Assembly (NCBI RefSeq): GCF_001625215.2
Contig: NC_030383.2
Span: 52,386,380-52,450,379 of the forward strand
DNA: 64,000 nt
Direction: 5' to 3'
Source: Daucus carota subsp. sativus
Lineage: Eukaryota > Streptophyta > Magnoliopsida > Apiales > Apiaceae
The notes under the pieces: generated by a model
The model's input: the letters and a program-made list of their open reading frames with translations, nothing else
What the model was told of the DNA's origin: nothing
The model's database searches: none
Shown: positions 21,231 through 33,455 of the stretch, piece after piece
Numbering within the stretch: position 1 is the stretch's first letter
Layout of the letters: the number at the start of each line of letters is the position of its first letter
Made by a program: the position numbers and the translations under genes

Positions 21231-23518
21231 ATGGCAAGATACGATAGAGCAATCACTGTGTTTTCACCGGACGGTCATCTGTTTCAGGTTGAATACGCAC
21301 TTGAAGCCGTCCGTAAAGGTAACGCCGCCGTGGGCGTTAGAGGTACCGATACTATCGTTCTCGGTGTGGAGAAAAAATCCACTGTCAAACTTCAGGACTC
21401 TAGGTATACATATAAGCACCTTTGTTCATATTCTGCGATTTGTCTCTTCTTCAATTGGGGGTATTTGAGTTAGGGTATTTGAGTTAGGGTTTAGCAGATT
21501 AAAACTCTGTAATGTGTGTATGTATGTGTATTACTTGTGGAGATTTTTAATAGTCTTTTGTTACTAGACTGTAATTAGATGTTAGATGTAGATGGAGCAT
21601 ACGCTATCGGCTTAGTTGATTGATTATTAACATTCATTTACCAACTCTTTTAATCAAGGTCTTGGTACAATTGGATCATAGATATACACTTCGTTGGTCA
21701 GAGGTCGATATGTAATTTTTCTGGTATGTTAGATGCTGAAAAGTTTTAACTTCTAGCGAAATGGTGGCTAACTTATATATTGGTTTTCCTTTTATGCATA
21801 TGTTACGTTGATATGCAATATCTGATATTTGTAATTGTAGAAGCACTTCAACACTTAAAAAAAAGGTTTTTGTTTGAAACATGTAATAATTGTTGGTTGG
21901 ATCCTTGAAAGTGTCGCAATGATACGCTTTCTATGAAATCTTGCATTAGAAGGGTAGAGATCAAGCTGAACCAGTGTTAAAGAGTCCCTCCTCTTTAATA
22001 TGCTTGTCAAATATTTAGGAAGTGGTTTCACTGGTCGGTCTTGTAGTGGTTGATAAATATATGCCAGTATATTATGAAGGTTAAATGCAACTGAACCTGT
22101 CAACTCTTGTGCAAGCTACAGGATGTCAGAAAATTATTGTGAACATTAGTTTTCTCCCTTGTTCCAACGAAACTATACCAAAGTATGAAACAATGTGCTA
22201 TGGATCTAATGTATGTTGAATTAAACTTGTATAACACTGAGGGTCATTTGAATAGAGAAGAATATAAGTGCTCATTATCTGATATTAATTGGATCCACAC
22301 ATCTGACATTGTACAAAATTTTCTTTTCTTGCATACTTATGCATCCTCATTGTTGCAGATCTGTCAGGAAGATTGTAAATCTGGATGATCACATTGCTTT
22401 GGCCTGTGCTGGGCTTAAAGCTGATGCTCGAGTACTTATTAACCGGGCACGTATTGAATGCCAAAGCCATAAGCTTACTGTTGAAGATCCAGTTACTGTG
22501 GAGTATATCACACGTTACATAGCTGGTCTTCAGCAAAAGTATACACAGAGTGGTGGTGTTAGGCCATTTGGGCTTTCAACTTTGATTGTTGGATTCGACC
22601 CACACACTGGTGTGCCAGCACTGTACCAGACTGATCCTTCAGGGACCTTTTCAGCTTGGAAAGCTAACGCTACTGGGAGAAACTCCAACTCTATGAGAGA
22701 ATTCTTGGAAAAGAATTATACAGAGACATCTGGTCAAGAAACCCTGAAACTTGCTATCCGCGCATTACTTGAAGTAAGTATATACTGCCTACATTCCATT
22801 ATTAAGTACATATGACTTATCACCTTAATGCATTCTGTTAGTAGTCTTATCACTTGCACTAGAACCTCTGATTGATTTCTTTCTGTGACTAACTAAAGTT
22901 TATATTTTCAGATAGAGCTATTAATGCTGCAATAGCTATTGAAATAATAAGAAGCTAATACTGAGTAAAAAAGTAGCGGGACGATGCTTGAATATCAAAT
23001 AAACCAAGTGGCACTTGTCAGTATATTTGTTATATTAAGCTGGAGAAGTTATAAAATATGTTGTATTAAGGAATAAGGATGGAAGTAGACTGAAATGCTG
23101 TCGGATTACAGCTACCATAGTTTGCTTATTGATGATATTCATTTCAAGTTAGCTATATCTGTATGATATGCCGGTATTAGTGTATAGTGTAATTGCTTTT
23201 TTTCATTTTGGCACTGTTCTCATATACATATGTGTATCAACTTCAGATGTATAGTTAGTCTGTTACCAATTTGCACTATTTGAGTACAGTTACTGGTTTT
23301 CATGTCAAGCTCCATGACATAATCATATCAATTATGCCCCTTCTGTTTTGAACTAGGTTGTGGAGAGTGGCGGAAAAAACATAGAAGTTGCCGTCATGAC
23401 AAGGGATAAGGGTCTCCGTCAGCTTGATGAAGCTGAAATTGACACTATTGTGGCAGAGATTGAAGCTGAGAAGGAGGCTGCAGAGGCTGCAAAGAAGGGG
23501 CCTTCCAAGGAGACTTGA
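21231..23518 (+). CDS. PAD1: 20S proteasome subunit alpha type-7 (alpha4, PAD1)
   Basis: Three exons, 21231-21403, 22359-22773 and 23357-23518, encode 249 residues, the normal size. The N-terminus carries the alpha-subunit signature [20 protein letters not shown], whose helix H0 helps gate the barrel. The body includes [20 protein letters not shown], the [20 protein letters not shown] block and [20 protein letters not shown] near the C-terminus, typical of PAD1. Alpha subunits are not catalytic; this one sits in the outer rings of the 20S core in nucleus and cytosol and contributes to ubiquitin-dependent proteolysis. All splice sites are GT-AG. The first junction splits an Arg codon. No defect was seen. 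Confidence 0.97.
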
Positions 23519-24823
23519 GTCTTCTTTTCTTTCCCCCTTTCATCAACATTTCATATCAAACATGTATTCAGAACTTATGCCATTATCTGTTGGGACTCGT
23601 GTTTTAGATGTACTATGTCATGTTTAAGCTGTTGGACTAGTATGAAGCTTGCAATTGATTACCTTTGTTGCAGAGAATATGATGTTAAAGATTTGTGTCG
23701 TAGGATGATTTATCTATTGGTTCCTAATGTTAAAGGCAATATCATTTGTTTTATCATAATAGTAAGCTTGTAGAAACATCACTGTTTCTTTCAAGGATCA
23801 GCCTCTTGTGGGAGCTGAACTCCACAATTTCGATTCTCTTTGGTTATATAATTTGTTTTCCTAAAGTTGCTGGTCCAGTTACAATAGTAAGATTTGGAAC
23901 TCTAATCAGGTCAGTCTGGTTGAACTAGTTTATTTATGTAAAGACCTGGTTAATTTATGTAAAGAACTCCTATATCATCCATATCCTAATGTTAGGGGTG
24001 AGCAAAAATCCGAATAAATCCGAACTCGAATCCGAAACCGCATAAAACCGCTAAAAATTGAACCGCATAAAACCGAATCGCAACCGAAACCGAAATGTAG
24101 AAAATCGAAACCGAAACCGATTAGTCGGTTTCGGTTATAGGTGAGAACCGATCCGAGAAAAACCAAACCGATCCGACTATTAAAATAATAAATAAATAAA
24201 GAATTTCTATATAAAATTTTAGAAATTAATAACACATATATTATAAATATGTTAAATGTATCATAACTGAATACGAAAGAACAAGGAAAATAAGTATACT
24301 AATTAACAGCAATCTGTGAAGTAATAGTCTGTGAACAATGAAAATAAGGCTAACGTGGGTATAGTTTTATTGAATCGTTCTTACCCTATTTATATATCAA
24401 GTATTTATATGAGCGTCTCCATTTTACATGTTCTTGGAATCAAAAAAATAACCTGAAAAGTGGAGGATCAACGTTTTGCATGTTTAATGGGTTTTAATCT
24501 CGTCTTGTTGATGTACAGCAGGCAAATTTCGTGAAGTTTGGTTTAACTTTAACCCAACTGCACTAGCCAACTTCTTTCCAATTTGTTCATTTTATTAACT
24601 TGATTCAATTAGTTTATTTTTAAAAAAAACTTGATTCAATTCAACAGGATAAAAACTTAAATTAAAATTTGAATTATAGTTATATTTGTACTAAACGACC
24701 GTTGTTAGTATAGATACCTTCATCACACAGTTGTCATGTGAGTCGAGCACAACATGAGTAGGCTAATAAATCTGGAATATTTTGTGGACATAATAATAGT
24801 ATAAAACAATATGACCCCACGCT
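23519..24823. other. PAD1 3' flank with an hAT-like end
   Basis: The first part is the likely 3' UTR. Near 23993 a transposon-like end begins; beyond 24180 only AT-rich sequence was seen. Confidence 0.45.
23993..24175. mobile_element. hAT-like terminal fragment with AACCGAA motif array
   Basis: Starts TAGGGGTGAGCAAAAATCC and continues as repeated AACCGAAACCGA and CCGATCCGA motifs, the layout of the other non-autonomous hAT ends in this window. I found no opposite end, so it is a truncated copy or an end whose partner has decayed. Confidence 0.4.
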
Positions 24824-25782
24824 TAGGCCTGTAAATGGATCGGATATCCGATCCGACCCGATCCGATCCGTGGTTAAATAAATGGATATGGATCCTTATT
24901 AAAAAAATCCGATCTGCTAATAATCCGATCCGATAATAATCCGGTCCGATAAAGAATGGATATGGATATGGTCAAATCCGATCTGTTAACGATCCGATCC
25001 GATTCATACTTAACTATATTATATATTTTATATTATATTGTATTATAATATAATATAATATTATTAATATATTACATACAAAATAAAAATTTCTAAAGAT
25101 ACAAGACAAAACCCTAAATCATATTTTCTTATAATCTTCTAAAGATACAAGACAAAACCCTAAATCATATTTTCTTATAATCGATGAGCCGCTCCTAATT
25201 CTTTACATGGCTTTCACTCTTGTTATCCGGTTAATCTAATAATCACTCTTTTTTTATGTAGAGTGAGTATAAACACATGAGCTAACTCTTCCACTTAAAA
25301 TCTCCAAAATTACCTGGTTCCGTATTTAAGACATATTTATCGATTTTAATCCTTATTAATAGAGGAGCAAATTATAATTTGCTTCCTCCAAAGTATTAAG
25401 CAACTTATTTATTATTTCTCTATTTACTTGATAAATTCTGTGTTGAAGTTTTTATCGGAACAACCAACAAAGTTTTTATTAAATACTGCTTTATTAGTTT
25501 TTTTTACCTATTACGCTAAAGTTTATGAATTAATATAGCTAGAAAATATCTCCTTTTCTTGTATGGAAGTTAAAACATTGTTCACGGTGAAAAAATATAT
25601 TTCATATTTTTTAGTGGATCGGGGCTCCGATCCGATTATCCATGATCCGAGTGGACCGGATATGGATTGACTTGTAAAATATCCGACTCCTGATCCGATC
25701 CGATCCGAATCCGATAAATTTAAATGGATTAGGATATGGATTTAGCTAGATCCGATCCAAATCCGATCCGTTTACAGGCCTA
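24824..25782. mobile_element. non-autonomous hAT element with GATCCGATCCG arrays
   Basis: Inverted ends TAGGCCTGTAAAYGGATCGGA are flanked by a perfect 8-bp target duplication CCCACGCT (24816-24823, 25783-25790). Both subterminal parts are packed with GATCCGATCC motifs. The AT-rich middle has no transposase. A perfect tandem duplication with a 46-bp period lies at 25092-25183. Confidence 0.88.
25092..25183. repeat. 46-bp tandem duplication inside the hAT element
   Basis: TCTAAAGATACAAGACAAAA and the following 26 bases are repeated at 25138 without visible change. Confidence 0.75.
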
Positions 25783-25858
25783 CCCACGCTATTAAGTCAA
25801 ATATGTAGAGAGCCCCAAAATGTAAATTACAGATGTTATTCAATGCAGTAGGATAATA

Positions 25859-26117
25859 CTCCCTCCGTTTCTTTTTTCTTTTCCTATTTATAATGTCGGT
25901 ATTGTTCATAACATGAGACAAATTATTAATTTACATCTAATCTATAAAACTAAATATAGTCATGAGTGATCTTGTTAGATTCGTATTCACAAGTACTTTA
26001 ATACGGTGAAGTTTTTATATTTAATGCTACTACGAAATGAAAGATATTAACGATCAAAAGTGTGTGTTGGCAAACGTGAAAAGTACAAACAGGAAAAGTA
26101 TTTAGAGACGGAGGGAG
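25859..26117. mobile_element. Stowaway-like MITE, 259 bp, copy 1
   Basis: Ends CTCCCTCCGTTTC and GAGACGGAGGGAG inverted, flanked by TA on both sides, as expected of Tc1/mariner-derived Stowaway elements. The interior matches the element at 36920-37178, which has the same length. Confidence 0.88.
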
Positions 26118-26214
26118 TACTACATCATTAGAGAGATGACAAAAATGCAAAGGAGGGAGAATCAAAGCATCACCTATTATTAGTACAAACACTAAAAGAA
26201 TTAGACTGCGTGGG

Positions 26215-26219
26215 AAAAA
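26215..26219 (-). terminator. RNA polymerase III T-run of the tRNA-Ile gene
   Basis: On the minus strand five T residues follow the tRNA 3' end after one base, a normal Pol III stop. Confidence 0.7.
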
Positions 26220-26220
26220 G

Positions 26221-26294
26221 TGGCCCATGCAGGTCTCGAACCTGCGACCTTCGCGTTATTAGCACGACGCTCTAACCAGCTGAGCTAATAGGCC
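26221..26294 (-). tRNA. tRNA-Ile (anticodon AAT)
   Basis: The minus strand folds as a standard cloverleaf of 74 nt including the discriminator A. The 7-bp acceptor stem pairs GGCCTAT with ATGGGCC, with one G-T wobble. The A box TAGCTCAGCTGG, an anticodon loop around CTAATAA, and the B box GGTTCGAGACC are all present. No intron and no encoded CCA, as usual for plant nuclear tRNA genes. A CAA triplet about ten bases upstream (CAACTACTC) fits the plant Pol III start context. It is divergent from the gene at 26384, with less than 100 bp between them. Confidence 0.96.
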
Positions 26295-26383
26295 GAGTAG
26301 TTGAAGTGTATATTAGAAGTTATATAAACCTATTAATAGATATTAATACTCATTAACAGAGAGATGCAGAGAAGTTGAGGAAG

Positions 26384-29300
26384 ATGGAAGGAAAAGAAGA
26401 AGATTACGAGGTAGCTCTGAATCATAATCATATACGCACACTCTTTGCGCTATTCGTTTTAATTAAGTCATCACCTGTAATCAATCATCTTATGTTGATT
26501 TGTTTTTCTGATTTTGATTATTTTAATCATTTGTTGTATGAGTCTGTGCTTTGATTTATTTTTTTATTCTGGACCTAAAACATGTATGAAATCCATCCTA
26601 GTTTCGATTCAACTGTGAGCAGGGCAAAATCTTCTCAATCTCAAGTTCGACCCTTCCATGACTTTATCTCTAGTGAAGTGTATACCAATCTCAATGTGTT
26701 TACTTCTCTCGTGTTCAACGCCATATTTATGGCACTTTGATTGTCACAGTGCAAATTGACTGCTTTCAGCTGATGCATCAGACATTGCCTTATATTCTGC
26801 TTCATAACAACTTCTAAATACCGTGCTTTGCTTCTTGGATTTCCAAATTATTGGAGATTTACCAAGCTCCCCGATCAGTATCTGAGTAGGCTTGCAGTGT
26901 AAGATGATCATTAGTCCTAGGCGTTATCCCTTGTCCTAAAGTGGAATTCACATATCTCAGCACAGAAATTGACTTAAGTGTTACTACTATGAATGCCAGA
27001 TCAGGTCTTGTGTTGGTTAAGAAATTCAGCTTACCAACTAAACGCCTATACAAACTTGGATCATCAAATAGCTATCCTTCATCAACCTGCAGTTTAAGGT
27101 TCATTGGTACTGGTGTTACTGCAGACTTATGATTGTTAATGCCACCTTCACTTAAACTTGGCAAACCATTGTATAGAGGCTTGTCTAAGCCTATACAATG
27201 ATTTGACAAGTTTGCAAACCAAATTAGAAGGATTAGATAGGCCATCAGGAACAAGCATATAAACCTCCTCAAGTAAATTACCATGCAAGAATACATTGTT
27301 GACATCTTATTGATGCGAGGGCCAATTTCTATGAGCAGCAACAACAGAATGTATTTAATTGTATTCATTTTGACAACTGCTGAGAAAGTTCCCAAAATTT
27401 CAAAGCCCCAGTTTTGATTGAAACCCTTAGCAACTAGGCGGGCTTTGAATCTTTCCACACTACCATCAACTTAGAGTTTGATTTTGTAAACCCATAGCCT
27501 ATAGGCTTCTTACCAGGTGGTAAAGTGACAAGATCTCAGGTGTGCTTGACATGTAAGGTCTCTAGCTCTTTATTCATAGAAAGAACCTGTCTAGGGTCTG
27601 TACAGCCTTGTGCATAAGTAGAAGACTCCACTAAAGGATATGTTTTAGCAATGAAACTGTGTGAAGTTGTTGAAACCCTGAAGAATGTTACTAAATTGCA
27701 CCAGTGATCAGATGTGAGGGTGGTGAGTGAACTGTTATTGCAAATAAAACCATTGAGGTGAGAAGTTGGTCTGATGATCCTAGTGCTTGTTCTGATAGGA
27801 TGTGAAGGTGGTGTAGAAGTATTCGAATTAAAACACTTTGATGTAGTAGTGTGTGGTGGAGAATTATGTGAATCTGAAGGAGGATTTGTGACTAGTGTGG
27901 TGTGAGCAAAAATGTTGGGAATCGCCTCATGAGGTAATGTTGGATAGTCAGTAGAAATAGGAAGAAATGATAGTGGCGGTGATGCAGTTTTGGATGACAA
28001 ATGACAAGGGAAATGTCGCTCATGAAATATAATCTCTTGTAATGGACATAGAAAGTGTGATAGGATTGAGTACCTTGTAACCTTTCTGTCCAGTGGAATA
28101 GCCAATAAAGACATGGCCCTGAGCTCTAGGATCAAATTTGGTTATGTGAATATTTTGATGTGGAAACAGAACAGAGGCATCCAAACACTCTTAAATGAGT
28201 GAGATCTGGTGGCTCCTTGTGTAGTTTTTCATAAGGACTGATGTTGCCAAGAACTTTTAAGGGCATTTGACTAATCAAATGTGTGGCACACAGCACACAT
28301 TCCCCCCAAAACTGTTGTGGCAATGCTGATTGAAATTAAAGTGCCCTGGAAGTTTCTAATAGATGTCTGTGCTTTCTCTGCACAATACCATTATGTTGTG
28401 GAGTATATGCACATGTTTTTTGATGTGAAATACCTTGAGACTGATAATAAGATTTAATACACTCTCACATAGATTATGATCAGGGATTTTATTAGGACCC
28501 CATGTATCAATGTGAACCAACTGAAAAGGTTCTACAGATTTAGTAGTACTGAGAGGAAAAAAATTTCTAGTTTGTCTTGTCATTGAACGGATTTGGCATA
28601 TGCTATCTAATTTACAACATTCATTACTTCTACTCTTCTGTTTAGGTAGCCATACCCTGACACTTAAACACTCGGACACTTATTTCGTGTCGGATCCTTT
28701 TACTAAGCTCAAGACCACATTTAAGTTGAATATACAACACAAACCAAAAATAAATGAGCAAAAATAAAAAAAGCAAGCAAAGAAGATACCTAAGTTACAA
28801 AATTCTTTATAAAATTGTGTTAATCTGAATTTGATTGTTACTTCTTGTTAAGATATCTACCAAACATGCTTGTATATTAATTCATGATCCATTATCCCCC
28901 CTACCCATGTCCAAAAATAGGATAGTGTGTATCCCCGTGTCTCCAATTTTCAGATTTTTGGAGTCCAACCATCGGATGTGTGTCGTGTCTGACACATCGT
29001 ACCCGAATTAGACTAGCATAGGCTGTTATCCTATGTAATATTGGTCAACTCAATTTTATGTTGCAGAGTACTGAAACACTTTCTCGTGCATTTAGAACAG
29101 ATCATTACTGGCATTCTGATACAATAAGTAATTGATGTTGGTTAACAATTTAAAAATTAAAAGAAAAAAATTTCAATTCCAATGTTGTGGATCTTGTTCC
29201 TACTGATGTTTAGGTATTTACTATGCTGAGCATTTTAATAACCTAATTTATACATCGTTAACAAACTGCACTAATGCAGGTTGAAGGAAAGAAGCAAGCT

Positions 29301-29920
29301 GCTGCAGATGTTCTATATAATTATTCATCGTTTGCCATGACATGTATTGGAAATCAGGTGCGACCTTGTGACTTGAGGATGCATCTAATGAAGGTAATTT
29401 TGTATTATATCTTATCAGTTGTGACTTGTGTCTTACCATTTTGCACATATATATATTTTACTCGCTCTACAAGTAGATGTACCTTGACGGATATGCAAGT
29501 TGTTTGTTAGGATAAAATAGGCTTCCGAAACTCAATCATTCTGTTATGGAGTAACTCACAGCAAGTAAGCATTAGAAGTCAATTCTCCTTTTACACATTT
29601 GTGCTCATTCATTTAGAGAACTAGCTGTGTACTTTTGGATATCAGCTGGTCTCCGACTATCAGTTTAATTTAGCAGTTGGAAGTGATTTGAGGGCTTGAT
29701 CTTTCCTGATACGTGTATAAAAATTAATTAGATATGATTAAGTATCAATTCATCAGTATATGATGTTGTCAGCATAATACATTTATTTCAGGAGATCTCT
29801 GGCATGCAGACTTCTCTGAAGGAGTCCTCGCAAAAGCCTGGTTCACCTAAAGCAGGAACTGCATCAAGCTCAGGCATGCAACTTGATAAAAATGAGACTT
29901 TTCGAGCACTATTAGCTTGA
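26384..29920 (+). CDS. small conserved plant protein of unknown function, 89 residues
   Basis: Three exons, 26384-26410, 29280-29393 and 29792-29920, all joined in phase 0 by GT-AG sites. The product reads MEGKEEDYE, then [50 protein letters not shown] and a Ser/Pro/Lys tail ending [11 protein letters not shown]. No signal peptide or membrane segment is seen. I recall similar small plant proteins but know no function. An upstream ATG at 26364 runs into a stop after four codons. The first exon codes only nine residues and rests on splice logic; exons 2 and 3 are firmer. Intron 1 (2.9 kb) contains a copia relic in antisense. Confidence 0.65.
26590..28690 (-). mobile_element. Ty1/copia retrotransposon relic, antisense in an intron
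   Basis: Minus-strand pieces match copia pol in the expected order from right to left: integrase region (about 28690-28130), a variable linker (28130-27540), reverse transcriptase (27460-26860) and RNase H edge (to about 26590). LTRs and gag were not found. The copy is broken, with many breaks spread over its length, and looks old. Being antisense, it does not feed the host reading frame. Confidence 0.8.
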
Positions 29921-30837
29921 ATTTTGTACACTAAGGAGGATTGGCATATTATAGTGTGCTGTTGATGTAATAGTAAAACCCTCCATAGCCCAAGATACAG
30001 TTTCCTGTGCAGTATAACCAATTGGTAATTTATGCTGGATCAGATTTCTCTGTGTTCTCATTTTTGTATACAGTATCGTATTTTGTTGTGCGCGAGCGCT
30101 GTGAATTGAGTAAATATTTTACTCAATTGTTTTCCGCGGATTGAATATCACGTGCTATTTAATCGCAATCAATAAATTGATGGATATCCAAAATATCCAC
30201 GGATATAATAGGTACGTGGTGACTCGTAATGTAATATCTTAAAATTTTATGTTAAATTGATGTTATCCAAAATATTTATGGATATTATAGGATTTTGATA
30301 CCTCATGATGTAAGAATATATCATAATATAAGAAGATTTTCAATTATGCAGAAATCTTAGATAAAATCATTAATGTATATTATTACAAAAAAAAAAAAAG
30401 AGAGATTATATTAAAAAAACACAATTCCAATGAAGTATAGTAAACCACCCGTTGTTGGTCATACATGTCGAATCACGCAGACTGAAGTGATATATTTTAT
30501 TTATAACAACATAATATATTAATAATGTTATTTTTAAAATATAGCTATAGTCAAAGGTCAATACTACCGACCTACAAGATAAAAAAAAATTACACAATAT
30601 CTTAAAATTCTAATTTAGTCAAACAAATTTTAGCCAAATCATTGAAAATGTTCTAATATCTTAAAATTTTAGAAAAGACGAACTAAAATTTTAGAGAAAG
30701 ATGAACCAATTACGTGTCACAATTATGATCAATGACAAACAGTCCCTTACAGCCTTACTCCCTAGTCATCACCGAGGGACGGGAAATGTTATTGAAAAGG
30801 TACAAAGCAGAATTATTCTCTTTTTTAATTTATTGTT
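29921..30837. other. intergenic region before the MULE
   Basis: Holds the 3' UTR of the small gene, then AT-rich sequence without recognised genes or element ends. A poly-A run lies near 30387. Confidence 0.45.
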
Positions 30838-33105
30838 GGGAAAATAAATTCAACCGTCCTTGAACTTTACTGGTTTTATGATCTAAGTCCTTGAACTATA
30901 AAAAAATAAATACGATCCTTGAACATTTTAATATTTTGATTCGGGTCCTTCTGTTCAAATAAAGTTAACGGACGTTAACTTTTGCTTAGGTGGCAGCTGA
31001 TAAAATTAAAAGAAAAATGCTGGATGCTATATGAATATTATGTGGCACTTTAATAAAATTTTATTTTCATTAATTGATTTTTTTACTCTAATATCTTTAT
31101 ATAACATAATATAAAATTGAAACAAAAACAAAGATAAGATTGATATAGAGTACTTGAACATTAATTGATAGTGTACTGATATTACATTGGAATAGATAGC
31201 TTAAAAATAAAACAAATACTAAGTAGCAAAAATATTCCAAAATACTCATAATTTTAATACCAGACATCTTAAATTTTTGTAAAAGTAGTCCACATTTTGT
31301 ACTCTAAATCTCCAAAGTTCACATTCACCGTTTTCTTCCTCCAGTAGGTTGGCTTGAGCTATGAACTCTTTTTGTAGTTGCAGGAGCTGAAGTCGATCCT
31401 ACTGGTTGTGAACTAGTTACTCTGATTGTTTCAGTTGCTGTTGAGAAGTAAGTATGACCATCCTTGTTACATTTGTATACCCCTACACCTGGTGGAAGTA
31501 GTGGAGGTGGCTGAGGCAGCACATGAACATTGGCGGCCTTAGGTGGTCTTCCCCGTTTTCTTTTTGGTTGTTCAACTTGGTCTGCAACATCAGGCTTCTT
31601 TTTTTGACTTGTTACCTTCTTCCTCTACATATATTAAGAACAACATGTGTTAGTACATTAACTAAGAACATCAAATATTCAAAGGCATACTAAAACCTAA
31701 CCTTTGCTGCAGATTGGGCCCTTGCAGCCTCACTATGAGCCTTCTTTGCCTCAGCAGCTTCTCTTTGTCTTTCATTGATTTCTTCATCACTTGCTTTACA
31801 AGTTGTTTTATTGTGACCATAGAGCAGACACTTACTGCATCTCATTGCCACCCTTTTTTTTCCTAACTTCACCCCAGCCCCAACTTCACCCTGTTCCTTT
31901 CTCCTATTTTTCTTAGGTCTCCCGGGCATTCTTCTTGCCTTTGGGGAAAGAAAGTCAGGAAGACCGGTATTTGGCCAGAACATAGCACCTTTCATTGGCC
32001 TGAGTAGATTTTCATAAGTTTTCATGTATACAGCTTTACTAAAACAATCATCGACTTTTTCTTTGGGATTTCGATTCATACTAAATAGTGCAACACATCC
32101 ATGAATACATGGAATGCCACTTAACTGCCATCTTTTTAGCTTGATACACTTCTTTCTTCTTTTTAATTATATCGACAAACTCCTCATCATGATCAGTGTC
32201 ATATTCATCCTCAATATCAATATTTTCATTTTCACTCTCCTCACTTTCACATTCATCATATTCACTGTCATCAGCATCACTATGATTATCAGTCTCAATC
32301 CTATCACTCTCTTCGCAAGCATGATCAACATAAATATTTATTCTATCATTAATTAATGCATCTGCACACATCTCATGTATTATTTCATCATTCCATAACA
32401 ACTTACATCCATTACTATCAAATGACGATCCATCCTTAAGCCAATAAATTTTAAAATCTTATAACCAAGATTATTACTGATGAATTTTTCACACATAGCA
32501 ACTGATATATTATCTACGGCTTGATCATAGATGTATTTAGTTTTACCTCCTTTGTAGTATCTTATCCCATTCTTTGTCGTGAACTGCCCACCATGATGAA
32601 TCTCCACTTTAACACTGGATTCCATCTGAAATAATCAAATTAAAGTTATAAAATGAAGATAAATGAAAGAGATGAAGTAAGAAGATTAAACGAATATCAT
32701 ATATACATGTTTAAGCTCTCAAATACCTGCGATTTTGATCTTCTCTGAATAGCCCCAATTTCACTTAAACCCTAACTATAGACCCAGTTACCCGATGCTT
32801 GTTTTTTCTCTGTGAAACATATTTGTATATTATGTTTTTATATGTATATTACATATTTAAATTAAATTAGTCAAATGAACTTATGAGTCAGCATCCACGT
32901 GTTTAATTCTAATAATATTTTATATATTATTTATTTAAATTTCCTGCCACCTAAGCAAAAATTAACGTCTGTTAACTTTATTTGGACAGAAGGACCCGAA
33001 TCAGAAATATTAAAAAGTTCAAGGATCGTATCTAATTTTATTTATAGTTTAAGTACGTAGATCATAAAACAAGTAAAGTTCAAAAACGGTTGAATTTATT
33101 TTCCC
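30838..33105. mobile_element. Mutator-like element (MULE), 2.27 kb, internally deleted
   Basis: Terminal inverted repeats begin GGGAAAATAAATTCAACCGT and stay recognisable for more than 120 bp. They are flanked by a 9-bp target duplication with one difference (TTTATTGTT at 30829-30837, TTTATTGAT at 33106-33114). The single mismatch and decayed coding region indicate some age. Remnants of its own transposase lie on the minus strand. The right end is only about 350 bp from the start codon of the next gene. Confidence 0.85.
31325..32625 (-). pseudogene. MULE transposase remnant (N-terminal domain plus zinc knuckle)
   Basis: From right to left on the minus strand: an N-terminal PB1-like segment (MESSVKVEIHHGGQFTTKNG, 32625-32383), a very acidic stretch (32360-32160), then a basic tail with the zinc-knuckle CSKCLLYGHNKTTCK (about 31845-31801) and a Pro-rich end. 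The DDE catalytic core and SWIM finger that belong between the acidic part and the tail are missing, so the protein cannot transpose. The pieces are in different frames and separated by stops. Confidence 0.75.
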
Positions 33106-33298
33106 TTTATTGATCGGAGAAGATTTCATGAATTTCTTATTCATCGAAATCGAAGTAATGAAAAGAATGAGATACGATATAATGATGAGATTATCCAAGA
33201 AGGCAAATAAGGAAAATGTTACGGGTGTGAAAATTTTTTACAGTACAAATGATTCCCTCGGGCCACAGATAAAAAATACCCCGTAGGATAGAAAATCA

Positions 33299-33325
33299 CA
33301 CAACGGCTAGTTCTTCTAACGGTCG
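33299..33325 (+). promoter_or_regulatory. two MSA-like (MYB3R) elements in the POLLENLESS 3-LIKE promoter
   Basis: CACAACGGCTA (33299-33309) and TCTAACGGTCG (33315-33325) each match YCYAACGGYYA at 10 of 11 positions and share the invariant AACGG core. They lie about 30-60 bp upstream of the TATA-like TATAAAT. Paired MSA sites close to the TATA box are typical of G2/M-expressed plant genes. Confidence 0.6.
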
Positions 33326-33356
33326 AATTCTTTTTAAAAAAAAGATACGCTACAAA

Positions 33357-33363
33357 TATAAAT
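33357..33363 (+). promoter_or_regulatory. TATA-like box of the POLLENLESS 3-LIKE gene
   Basis: TATAAAT in an AT-rich patch 93-99 bp upstream of the start codon, leaving a leader of about 65 bases. Confidence 0.5.
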
Positions 33364-33455
33364 TGAGCACACGAGCGCCTCTGTTGTTCACTCTCTGTCT
33401 CGATCTTCTTCTCCGTTTGTTGATAAACCATTGATTGATTGATTCATCGGAGAAG

